From an uncultured Collinsella sp. (GTDB lineage Bacteria > Actinomycetota > Coriobacteriia > Coriobacteriales > Coriobacteriaceae), in contig CAUHFS010000058.1 of the NCBI GenBank assembly GCA_959605475.1, positions 1-11,338 of the forward strand: a DNA stretch of 11,338 nucleotides, written 5' to 3'. Positions 1-6,862 of this stretch are shown in pieces. The first letter of the stretch is position 1. The number at the start of each line of letters is the position of its first letter. Both the position numbers and the translations under genes were made by a program. Under the pieces are notes generated by a model that was given only the letters and a program-made list of their open reading frames with translations, was not told the DNA's origin and searched no databases.

Positions 1-61
1 CCTTAGCATCCGGGGACTCGTCGTCCAAAATCTCATCGGCAGGCTGCATATTGTCGGACAT
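1..61 (-). CDS. N-terminal fragment of an unidentified gene (era suspected from position)
   Basis: An open frame starts with ATG at 61 and runs off the left edge. Only 20 codons are visible; they read MSDNMQPADEILDDESPDAK. This is an acidic, probably disordered N-terminus without a recognisable domain. The start is supported by an AAGGGA ribosome-binding sequence about 6 bases upstream and by the end of dgkA only 12 bp before it. In many Gram-positive bacteria the gene after ybeY and dgkA is era, a GTPase for 16S rRNA and 30S maturation (sometimes with cdd between). An Era with an acidic N-terminal extension would fit, but the G1 motif that would prove it lies outside the window. The existence of a gene is likely; its identity is inferred from context only. 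Confidence 0.55.
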   Translation of the reverse strand, partial: MSDNMQPADEILDDESPDAK

Positions 62-73
62 GGGAATCCCTTT

Positions 74-451
74 CTAAATAAAGCCGAGCGAGTGGGCAAA
101 TACCAGCAAGCCCACAATCGCGGCGGTGATGGAAAGAACGTATACAGAGGCGGCGGCGATGTCCTTGGCGCGTTTTGCCAGCGGATGGAGCTCCTGGGTC
201 GCCAGATCGACAATGGCCTCCATGGCGGTATTGCACAGCTCGCCGTGAATCACCAGGCCGCAGCAGATGATAATCGTGGCCCACTCGGCAATGTCGAGCC
301 CCACGATGCAGCCGGCAATGACGGTGCACACGCCCGCCACGAGCATGACCTTAATGTTGCGCTCGGTCTTGACGGCGGTGACGAAACCCTCCATGGCGTA
401 AGAAAACGACTTTAAGAAGGACGGATGGTCCTTGTTCGATCCGGGAATCAT
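74..451 (-). CDS. dgkA: Undecaprenol/diacylglycerol kinase, DgkA family
   Basis: Small integral-membrane lipid kinase, 125 residues, the usual length for the family. Hydrophobic segments lie at about 33-50, 54-72 and 99-120, giving the expected three membrane helices. The family signature is clear: E71-x-x-N74-T75-A76-x-E78 followed by VVDL-like IVDL (80-83), then HPLAKRAKD (89-97), which form the catalytic and metal/ATP site. The HPLAKRAKD form is typical of Gram-positive members, which mainly phosphorylate undecaprenol and so recycle the lipid carrier of cell-wall synthesis, rather than diacylglycerol; substrate choice here is inferred. The ATG at 451 has an AGGAG 6 bases upstream, and this SD overlaps the TAG stop of ybeY (gap 9 bp), so translation is probably coupled. 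The next gene starts 12 bp downstream. Confidence 0.93.
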   Translation of the reverse strand: MIPGSNKDHPSFLKSFSYAMEGFVTAVKTERNIKVMLVAGVCTVIAGCIVGLDIAEWATIIICCGLVIHGELCNTAMEAIVDLATQELHPLAKRAKDIAAASVYVLSITAAIVGLLVFAHSLGFI

Positions 452-460
452 AGACGGCTC

Positions 461-970
461 CTAGTCGTGGGCGTGGTTGGTGATGGGGCCGACGTGGACT
501 AGCTTGGGGTCCTCGCCGCGCTCGAGCGCCAGATCGCGCAGGATGGCGTCCTCGCGGGCCTCCATGACCTCGGCCTCGTCGTCCTCGATATGGTCATACC
601 CCAGCAGGTGCAGCATGCCGTGTACGAGCATCAGGCGGCACTCGTCGGCAGGGCTATTGCCAAAGCCGGGGGCCTGACGGGCAATGACCTGCGGGGCCAA
701 GATGATATCGCCGAGCTCGAGCGTCTCGTCGGCGGGAATATCCTCGTCAAAGGCCGAGTCGCATTCAAACGAGAGCACATCGGTGGTGCGGTCGATGCCA
801 CGCCACTCGTGGTTGAGCTCGTGCATCTCGTCTTCGTCGACATACGAAAGGGAAATCTCGACTTCACGTTCAACGCCCTCGGCGGCAAGCACAACCTCGC
901 AGATGTGCTCCACTTCCTGCGCGTCGAGCAGCGTATCGAGCTCGGCATCGTTGCTGATCAATACACTCAA
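461..970 (-). CDS. ybeY: Endoribonuclease YbeY (rRNA maturation factor)
   Basis: Single-domain zinc-dependent endoribonuclease of the UPF0054 family, 169 residues, involved in 16S rRNA 3'-end maturation and ribosome quality control. The diagnostic zinc motif HGMLHLLGYDH is at 117-127, with H117, H121 and H127 as ligands. The conserved TDVLSF (63-68) and GDI (88-90) stretches are also present. The start is a TTG at 970: the preceding phoH ends in TGA within the same TTGA tetranucleotide, and AAAGGAGT lies 4-5 bases upstream inside phoH. The acidic insertion between TDVLSF and GDI and the C-terminal tail after about residue 150 look lineage-specific. A pgpH-type HD phosphodiesterase gene, often found between phoH and ybeY in Firmicutes, is missing here. 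Confidence 0.96.
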   Translation of the reverse strand: MSVLISNDAELDTLLDAQEVEHICEVVLAAEGVEREVEISLSYVDEDEMHELNHEWRGIDRTTDVLSFECDSAFDEDIPADETLELGDIILAPQVIARQAPGFGNSPADECRLMLVHGMLHLLGYDHIEDDEAEVMEAREDAILRDLALERGEDPKLVHVGPITNHAHD

Positions 971-1953
971 CGGGACTCCTTTCGGTCGCGCGAGTGCTGC
1001 TCACGCACGTCATCATAAGCATCGTATGCCTCGACGATACGACCCACCAGGGCATGGCGCACCACATCGGCGCGCTCCAGGTGTGCAAACGCCACATCGT
1101 CGACACGGCCCAAAATCTTCTCGACATCCGCCAAGCCACCACGACGACCCACCAGGTCGCGCTGGCTGAGGTCGCCGGTAATCACGAACTTGGAGTTGAA
1201 TCCAAGGCGTGTCAGGAACATCTTCATCTGCTCGGGCGTAGTATTTTGCGCCTCGTCGAGCACCACGAAAGCATCGCTCAGCGTACGACCGCGCATGTAG
1301 GCGAGCGGGGCGATCTCGATCACGCCGCGCTCCATAAGCTCATCGGTGCGCTCACGATCCATCATGTCAAAAAGGGCATCGTAGAGCGGGCGCATGTACG
1401 GATCGATCTTTTCCTCGAGGGTGCCGGGCAAAAAGCCCAGGTTCTCCCCTGCTTCGACAACCGGACGCGTCAAGATCAAACGGCCCACCTCATGGCGCTT
1501 GAGCGCGGCAACGGCGAGCGCCATGGCCAGATAGGTCTTACCGGTACCGGCAGGACCCAAGCCAAAGGTGATGGTATGCGAGCGAATGGCATCCACATAG
1601 CGCTTTTGCCCAAGCGTCTTGGGACGAATGACACGACCGCGGTATGAAAGCAGCACGTCATCGCGAAGCGATGTGGCCTCATGCTCGCCATCGCGCAAGA
1701 CGGCCAGGCAACGCGAGACATCGTCGGCAGACAGGGTACGACCGGCCGCCGCCTCGCGAAAAGCATGTTCGAAAAAACGCGCCACGAGTTCGACCTCATC
1801 CGGGTCACCGCTCACGGAGATGCTATCGCCACGGGCGACCACGTGAGCGCGAACCAAGCTCTCGAGCGCACGAAGGACGCCGTCGCCGGCGCCCAAAACA
1901 CGCGAGGGATCAACTCCCTCGGGAACGGTAAGTCTAATCTTCGAGGCTTCCAT
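967..1953 (-). CDS. phoH: PhoH family ATPase
   Basis: Cytoplasmic P-loop ATPase of the PhoH/YbeZ type, 328 residues. An N-terminal KH-like region covers about 1-85. The ATPase core has Walker A GPAGTGKT at 133-140, the TRPVVEAGE segment at 162-170, Walker B VVLDEAQN at 230-237 and the ITGDLSQRD sensor-like motif at 258-266. The family is linked to RNA metabolism and ribosome maturation, consistent with ybeY directly downstream (4-base overlap); the PhoH-YbeY association is established in several bacteria, the precise activity is not. I chose ATG 1953 over upstream in-frame codons (to 2058) because GGGAGGT lies just before it and earlier starts would extend deep into mtaB. The start overlaps the last 20 bases of mtaB, so the SD is inside mtaB and translation is likely coupled. 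Confidence 0.95.
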   Translation of the reverse strand: MEASKIRLTVPEGVDPSRVLGAGDGVLRALESLVRAHVVARGDSISVSGDPDEVELVARFFEHAFREAAAGRTLSADDVSRCLAVLRDGEHEATSLRDDVLLSYRGRVIRPKTLGQKRYVDAIRSHTITFGLGPAGTGKTYLAMALAVAALKRHEVGRLILTRPVVEAGENLGFLPGTLEEKIDPYMRPLYDALFDMMDRERTDELMERGVIEIAPLAYMRGRTLSDAFVVLDEAQNTTPEQMKMFLTRLGFNSKFVITGDLSQRDLVGRRGGLADVEKILGRVDDVAFAHLERADVVRHALVGRIVEAYDAYDDVREQHSRDRKESR

Positions 1954-3226
1954 GGACCTCCCTGCGCGCATGGACCAAGCCGGAATCATCGACACCGATG
2001 ATAGCAACATCGAGCAGGCACGGGGCTGTAAGTCCACAGGTATCGTCAAGACGGGCATGATGGAACGAACCGAGCGTTAAATTATCACCGTACTCAAGCA
2101 CGGCACGCTCGACAGTGCCCACGCGACGACGAGCATCGGCAATAGCGAGCTCCTGCGCCGCGTCTCGCATACGGCGGCTGCGCTCGGCCATAACCTCGGG
2201 CGGCACCTGGTCGGGCATGTCGGCAGCAAGGGTACCGGGACGCTTGCTGTAGCGGAACACGTGCATACGCGAGAACCCCACGCGGCGGCACAGCGCCAGC
2301 GACTCCTCGAACTCCTCGTCCGTCTCACCAGGAAAACCGACGATGACGTCGCACGAAAGAGACGCCTGCGGCAGGATGGCGCGAATCATGCGCACCGTGT
2401 CCTCAAAGGCCTCGGCACTATAGGGACGACCCATGCGATGCAGCGTCGCCGTACAGCCGGACTGTACGGGCAGGTGCAAAAACGGGGCAATACGCTGCGG
2501 ATAGCGCGCCATAACCTTAAGCAGGCGCTCAGAGATATCCATGGGTTCGACCGAGGAAATGCGCACATGCGCAATAGTCGTGCGCTCCATGATGGCCTCG
2601 AGCAGCTCATCGATTTCGACATGCTCGTCGGTCGCGCTCTTGCCATCGTAGGCACCCAGGTTCACACCGGTCAGCACCACCTCGGGCACACCGGCCTCCT
2701 GGGCCTCGCGAACTTGCTCGAGCACGGACTCGACGGGCACGGAGCGCTCGGGGCCGCGTGCCTTCCACACAATGCAATAGGTGCAGCGATGGTTGCAGCC
2801 ATCCTGAATCTTCACGCCCAGGCGAGAGCGACCGAGCGCATCGACCACCTCGCCATCACTGCAGGCGGGAACGCTATCGGACTCAACGCCCAGCACCTCG
2901 CAGACACGTTCGGCGACATCGATCTTGGACGGCTCGGCGATCACGCGATCCGAAAGCTCCAGCAGCTCCTCGGGATGCAGGTTGACGACGCAGCCGGTTA
3001 CGACCACATGGGGCTCGTTTGGATAGGCCAGCGCATGGCGGACGGCCTTACGGGTCTTGGCCTCGGCCTCGCCCGTAACGGCACAGGTGTTAATGACGAT
3101 CAGGTCTGCATCCTCGGGCTCCACCATTGCAAAGCCCAGGCGCATAAGATCGGCAGTGATACGGTCGGACTCAACCCGGTTAACACGGCAGCCGAGGTTG
3201 ACGACGGAAATATGGGGTGCGAGCAC
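1934..3226 (-). CDS. mtaB: tRNA (N6-threonylcarbamoyladenosine 37) methylthiotransferase MtaB
   Basis: Radical SAM methylthiotransferase, 430 residues, which adds a methylthio group to t6A37 of tRNAs to give ms2t6A, strengthening decoding of ANN codons. The N-terminal UPF0004 domain carries the auxiliary cluster cysteines C13 (in NLGCRVN), C48 (in INTCAV) and C79 (in TGCVVN). The radical SAM motif is CNHRCTYC with C144, C148 and C151. HLPVQSG (251-257) and the DVIVGFPGET stretch (293-302) are typical. The C-terminal 65 or so residues sit where the TRAM domain lies but look divergent. The LGCRVN and NTC motifs and the gene position after dnaJ favour MtaB over MiaB or RimO. The start is GTG 3226, with AAGGAG 5 bases upstream overlapping the dnaJ TAA stop (gap 9 bp). 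After the cluster the sequence is IVWKARGPERS where IIPWARG is common. Confidence 0.93.
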   Translation of the reverse strand: MLAPHISVVNLGCRVNRVESDRITADLMRLGFAMVEPEDADLIVINTCAVTGEAEAKTRKAVRHALAYPNEPHVVVTGCVVNLHPEELLELSDRVIAEPSKIDVAERVCEVLGVESDSVPACSDGEVVDALGRSRLGVKIQDGCNHRCTYCIVWKARGPERSVPVESVLEQVREAQEAGVPEVVLTGVNLGAYDGKSATDEHVEIDELLEAIMERTTIAHVRISSVEPMDISERLLKVMARYPQRIAPFLHLPVQSGCTATLHRMGRPYSAEAFEDTVRMIRAILPQASLSCDVIVGFPGETDEEFEESLALCRRVGFSRMHVFRYSKRPGTLAADMPDQVPPEVMAERSRRMRDAAQELAIADARRRVGTVERAVLEYGDNLTLGSFHHARLDDTCGLTAPCLLDVAIIGVDDSGLVHARREVHGSLED

Positions 3227-3235
3227 GCAGGCTCC

Positions 3236-4384
3236 TTAATCGAGGATATCGTCGAGGGCACTCTTGATACGGTCGGTCACCGACTTCTTACCAGAAGCAA
3301 CGTCATCGCCCATCTCATCGGCAAAAGCACGGAGCAGCTCGCGCTGCTTATTGGAAAGATTGGTGGGAACGACCACGCGCAGTTGCACGATCAGGCGGCC
3401 ACGCGAACCGCCACCGCCAATGCGCGGCATGCCGTAATTATTGACGCTCACGGTGTCGCCGTACTGGGCACCGGCGGGAACCGTCACCTTAACGACCTCG
3501 TCGGGCATAATGCCCTCGACCTCGATCTCGCAGCCGAGCGCAGCCTGCGCAGTCGAGATATCGCTCACCAGGTACAGGTCGTCACCGTTGCGCTTAAAGC
3601 GCTCATGGTCGGCAACGCGCACGTTGACAATCAGGTCACCCGAGGGCTCGCCGCGAAGGCCGGCCTCGCCAAAGCCGCTCACGCGCAGCTGGCGACCGGT
3701 CGAAACGCCGGCGGGAATATCGATGTCGATCTTTTCATGCGAAGGCGTGCGGCCCTGACCGTCGCAGGTCTCGCAGGGATGGTCGATAACCGTGCCCTCG
3801 CCATGGCAGTCGGGGCAAGGCGAGGAAGACTGAACCTGGCCCAGGAACGAGCGCTGGACCGTCGTGACGTAGCCTGTACCGTGACAGCGGCCGCACTGCT
3901 TTTCCTGTGCGCCCTCTGCCCTACCGGTGCCATTGCAGTCCTCGCAAGGAGCAAGGCGGTCATAGCTGATCGTCTTTTTGCAGCCGAGCGCCGCCTCCTC
4001 GAGCGTCACCGAAAGCGAGATGGCCATGTCGCGACCGCGACGACGCTCACGACGGTTGCGGGCGCCACCGCCGGCACCGCCGCCAAAGAACGAGGAGAAC
4101 AAGTCGTCCATGCCCATGCCACCAAAGATATCGTTGATATCGACGTAGCCCGAACCACCAGGGCCGTCGGCAGTGCCGTAACGGTCGTAGTTAGCACGCT
4201 TCTGCTCATCGGAAAGAACGGAATAGGCCTCGTTGAGCTCCTTGAACTTGGCCTCGGCCTCGGGGTCGTCCGAAACATCCGGATGTACGGTACGGGCCTT
4301 CTTTAGAAACGCACGCTTGATCGTCCGCGCGTCGGCATCCCTGTCGACGCCAAGCACCTCGTAGTAATCCCTATTTTCCGACAC
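3236..4384 (-). CDS. dnaJ: Chaperone protein DnaJ (canonical type I Hsp40)
   Basis: Full-length co-chaperone, 382 residues, that delivers unfolded clients to DnaK and stimulates its ATPase. The J domain is at about 5-70 with HPD at 34-36. It is followed by a short glycine/phenylalanine linker (about 71-110) with DIFGGMGMDDLF. The zinc-finger domain has four CxxCxGxG repeats with cysteine pairs C147/C150, C164/C167, C190/C193 and C204/C207. The two peptide-binding subdomains and the dimerisation end (about 215-382) are complete. I chose GTG 4384 rather than the frame's earlier start at 4450 because AAGGA lies 7-8 bases upstream and the family begins a few residues before DYYEVLGV. It follows a second J-protein gene by 81 bp, which holds a promoter candidate, and precedes mtaB by 9 bp. 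No grpE, dnaK or hrcA lies next to it. Confidence 0.95.
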   Translation of the reverse strand: MSENRDYYEVLGVDRDADARTIKRAFLKKARTVHPDVSDDPEAEAKFKELNEAYSVLSDEQKRANYDRYGTADGPGGSGYVDINDIFGGMGMDDLFSSFFGGGAGGGARNRRERRRGRDMAISLSVTLEEAALGCKKTISYDRLAPCEDCNGTGRAEGAQEKQCGRCHGTGYVTTVQRSFLGQVQSSSPCPDCHGEGTVIDHPCETCDGQGRTPSHEKIDIDIPAGVSTGRQLRVSGFGEAGLRGEPSGDLIVNVRVADHERFKRNGDDLYLVSDISTAQAALGCEIEVEGIMPDEVVKVTVPAGAQYGDTVSVNNYGMPRIGGGGSRGRLIVQLRVVVPTNLSNKQRELLRAFADEMGDDVASGKKSVTDRIKSALDDILD

Positions 4385-4404
4385 GACCGAATCCTTCCGA
4401 CTTT

Positions 4405-4434
4405 CATTATTGTCACAGTGCGTCCTATACCCAA
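4405..4434 (-). promoter_or_regulatory. Candidate promoter for dnaJ
   Basis: In the 81-bp gap between the two J-protein genes, minus-strand TTGGGT (plus 4429-4434) is followed after 17 bases by AATAAT (plus 4406-4411), five of six matches to TATAAT. Transcription would start near 4399, leaving a leader of about 15 bases that holds the AAGGA ribosome-binding site. This would let the canonical dnaJ be expressed separately from the membrane J-protein. I saw no CIRCE (TTAGCACTC/GAGTGCTAA) or HAIR (CTTGAGT/ACTCAAG) heat-shock operator. The -35 match is weak. Confidence 0.35.
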
Positions 4435-4465
4435 GCTGGGCCGACCGCAAACAGAGGGTTTGATG

Positions 4466-5569
4466 TTATTGCATTTGGTACGGCGAAAGCATGACCCGTT
4501 GCGAGCAGCTTGCGAACCAAACCGACACGAGCGCGAACATGAAGCCGTTGGCAAAACCGTTGGCAAACTGCATCGCACCGCGCTTCCACCACAGCAGGCT
4601 GCGATGAAGCACACCGTCCGAAAGCACCATGAACAGGCCCATGGTAAACGGAATAAAGCACATCACGGCAAAGGCCGAGAACACGCCCGAAATGGCCGAG
4701 AGTACCAAAAACGGCGCCACGATGCCCATCAGGTAAAAACCGGTACGAGCTTTGCCTTCCAAGCGCTCGGCCTCAACATGGGCGCGGCCGACCAGGTCGC
4801 CGCCCGCGGCACCGTTGGTGCCAGCATGACCCATGCCGCTAATGCGGACCTCGTCGCCATCGTGCGTGCCGGCAGGAAACTCAATCGTCTGCTCGGAGGC
4901 TACGCGAGTACGGCCGCTGCCACCGCAATCGGGGCAGGGGTCGGCCACGACCTTACCGGAACCGCCGCACTCGGGGCAGACCGACTGGAACGTGCCCGCA
5001 CCAAACAGGAAGGACAGGTCGACGTCGATGTGGCCGCGGCCACCGCAGCTCGGGCAGGTATGGGCATGATCAGACGAAACGGAGCCCGAGCCGCCGCAGT
5101 TGCTACAGGTGTCGAAGCGCGTGTAGCGGACGGTCTTGCGGGCACCGCCCTTGGCCTCCTTGGCGTCGAGTTTGATATCGACGACCACGTTGGCGCCGTT
5201 CTCGGGATTGTAGGCAGCCTGCCCGCGACGCTGCTGGCCCCAGGCGCCACCAAAGGGAAAGCCGCCCTCAAAGGGATTGCCATAGCCCGTGCTGCCGGCG
5301 TAGCCGCCACCATAGGGCGAAGCCGTAGGAGCACCGGCAAAGGGATTGCCAGATCGCATGGCGTCGTAGCGCGCACGTTTTTGCTCATCCGAAAGCACGG
5401 CGTAGGCCTCGGAAACCTCTTTAAACTTTTCCTCGGCATCCGGTTCTTTGTTGACGTCCGGATGGAGCTTACGGGCCTTTTGCTGGAAGGCCTTTTGAAT
5501 ATCACGCGAGGTGGCGTCCTTGGAGACACCCAGAATCTCGTAGTAATCTTTTTCGTTCATCGTCGCCAT
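4466..5569 (-). CDS. DnaJ-like protein with a C-terminal membrane domain
   Basis: J-protein of 367 residues. The J domain (about 6-70) has HPD at 36-38. The linker (about 72-120) is rich in G, F, P and Y. A complete zinc-finger domain has four CxxCxGxG repeats (C155/C158, C172/C175, C198/C201, C212/C215). The first peptide-binding segment starts normally (FPAGTHDGDEVRISGMG, 231-247) and aligns with the neighbouring DnaJ up to about residue 280, but then turns into hydrophobic stretches at about 275-297, 298-318 and 337-355 instead of the second peptide-binding and dimerisation domains. Basic residues before the first and between the second and third stretches predict a cytoplasmic J domain, allowing contact with DnaK. 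A function at the membrane (nascent or misfolded membrane proteins) is inference. ATG 5569 is preceded by GGAGG at 9 bases; ATG 5560 and GTG 5590 are alternatives. The frame is intact, so this is a fusion rather than a pseudogene. Confidence 0.88.
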   Translation of the reverse strand: MATMNEKDYYEILGVSKDATSRDIQKAFQQKARKLHPDVNKEPDAEEKFKEVSEAYAVLSDEQKRARYDAMRSGNPFAGAPTASPYGGGYAGSTGYGNPFEGGFPFGGAWGQQRRGQAAYNPENGANVVVDIKLDAKEAKGGARKTVRYTRFDTCSNCGGSGSVSSDHAHTCPSCGGRGHIDVDLSFLFGAGTFQSVCPECGGSGKVVADPCPDCGGSGRTRVASEQTIEFPAGTHDGDEVRISGMGHAGTNGAAGGDLVGRAHVEAERLEGKARTGFYLMGIVAPFLVLSAISGVFSAFAVMCFIPFTMGLFMVLSDGVLHRSLLWWKRGAMQFANGFANGFMFALVSVWFASCSQRVMLSPYQMQ

Positions 5570-5627
5570 GCGCGGCAACCTCCTGCTCACAGCAGCGTAT
5601 ATATTCCGGTAATTCTACCCGAGCGGC

Positions 5628-6860
5628 CTAAGCTAGATCCCAAAACAGCTCGAACAGAACATTTCCATCGAGCCAGCCCAGATGGGTCGGCGCCAGACGG
5701 GCACAGGAGCAGCCAGCGATGACATCGACAGAGGCGATAGGCCCCGCATGGGTATCACCGTGCTCGGGCACCCAAGTGGCAAGCCCAAGCTCAAGAGCGC
5801 GATCACAAGCCGCTGCCAGTTCATCGGCAGGGATGACACGAGACGCGCGAACCAACAGGTCGGAATCAACACCGCGCGTCATGCGACAAGCGAGCATCAG
5901 GTCCTCGGCCGCCGCCTCGCGCCGCGACAGATACTCGGCATCAAACATCGTCGCGGCATCGTCGCGTTGTACCAAACGCACGCGGTGAAAGTCACCACGG
6001 GGAGCCACGCCGGGAAACAGTCCAGCCAAGCGGTCGAAATCCTCGTCGTCGAGCATGCCCGCGGCAGAACGACCCAGGCCCAGGTAGCCCCGACCAGTCC
6101 AGTAGGCGATATTATGGGCACATTCATGCCCATCGAGCGCGTAGCTCGCCACCTCATACGGATGGTAGCCGGCCGAACTCAGCCGCTGGCGCGCAACGTC
6201 CATGCATGCGGCCTGGAAATCCTCATCGGGCTCAAGCGACTCGTCACGGCATGCCATGCGATAGAGTGGTGTGCCCTCCTCGAGCGTGAGCGGGTACACC
6301 GATACATGATGCGGCGCCGCCGCCAGCACGCCATCGAGCGTGCTCCGCCAGCTTGCGGCCGTCTGCCCGGGAAGGCCGCACATCAGGTCGCACGACGCAT
6401 CGAGGCCAGCGTCCTTCACCGTCGCGATAGCCGCAAGTGCCCGATTGGCATCGTGAATGCGGCCAATAGCAGCCAGCTCGGTATTGTCGAGGGTTTGCAC
6501 GCCCAGAGAGATGCGCGTGACACCCGCCTCGGCAAGCGCTGAGGCGAGCTCAGCGGTCAGGGACTCAGGATTGGCTTCGCAAGTAAATTCAACGGGTTTG
6601 CACCACATGGAGATACGCCGGGCAAGTTCCACCAAGCGCTCCCCTGCCAGCGATGGCGTGCCGCCGCCAGTATAGACCGTGCGGACCTGCGCAAGCGCCC
6701 CGGCGTCGCCAAAGGAATCGAGGCGCGCATACAACTGCTCAAAATAGGAATCAAGCGCGGCATCCAAATCACACGCAGCAAAGCTGCGCGAGTCAAAGTC
6801 GCAGTACCGGCACTTTTGAGCGCAAAACGGCACGTGCACGTACAGCGCGGTAACGGCCAC
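5628..6860 (-). CDS. hemW: Radical SAM haem chaperone HemW
   Basis: HemW (formerly called oxygen-independent coproporphyrinogen III oxidase-like), 410 residues. It binds haem and is thought to hand it to respiratory apoproteins; it is not a true HemN. The radical SAM cysteines are C13, C17 and C20 in CAQKCRYCDF, with GGGTPS at 65-70 for S-adenosylmethionine binding and the CGLPGQT stretch at 161-167. The haem-binding signature HNxxYW is present as HNIAYW at 249-254, which separates HemW from HemN, as does the lack of the extra HemN cysteine after CRYC (here D-F). The GTG at 6860 is chosen because GGAGG lies 7 bases upstream inside the end of dusB; the genes are only 2 bp apart. Downstream, a 58-bp gap separates it from the membrane J-protein gene. 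Confidence 0.95.
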   Translation of the reverse strand: MAVTALYVHVPFCAQKCRYCDFDSRSFAACDLDAALDSYFEQLYARLDSFGDAGALAQVRTVYTGGGTPSLAGERLVELARRISMWCKPVEFTCEANPESLTAELASALAEAGVTRISLGVQTLDNTELAAIGRIHDANRALAAIATVKDAGLDASCDLMCGLPGQTAASWRSTLDGVLAAAPHHVSVYPLTLEEGTPLYRMACRDESLEPDEDFQAACMDVARQRLSSAGYHPYEVASYALDGHECAHNIAYWTGRGYLGLGRSAAGMLDDEDFDRLAGLFPGVAPRGDFHRVRLVQRDDAATMFDAEYLSRREAAAEDLMLACRMTRGVDSDLLVRASRVIPADELAAACDRALELGLATWVPEHGDTHAGPIASVDVIAGCSCARLAPTHLGWLDGNVLFELFWDLA

Positions 6861-6862
6861 CG

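Noticed and set aside
2261..4306. A 681-codon open frame on the plus strand, opposite mtaB and dnaJ
   Set aside because: It crosses the junction of two well-supported minus-strand genes and its product is a repetitive mix of G, A, L, H, D and R with no recognisable domain. Such long antisense frames are expected opposite GC-rich genes with strong third-position bias.
4425..4442. Small hairpin CCCA-GCT-TGGG after the membrane J-protein gene
   Set aside because: A 4-5 bp stem with a 3-base loop and no T tract; not a terminator.
5601..5618. TATATA and the GGTA-N4-TACC inverted repeat in the hemW/J-protein gap
   Set aside because: No -35 at a proper distance from the TATATA, and the repeat arms are only 4 bp with mismatches beyond; too weak to call a promoter or operator.
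4418..5722. A 434-codon plus-strand frame opposite the membrane J-protein gene
   Set aside because: It mirrors the codon pattern of the minus-strand gene, has no domain, and the minus frame has HPD and zinc-finger motifs that cannot be accidental.
5628..6860. Annotation as oxygen-independent coproporphyrinogen oxidase (hemN)
   Set aside because: The HNxxYW haem-binding motif and the CxxxCxxC-D-F arrangement fit HemW; the extra cysteine of true HemN is absent.
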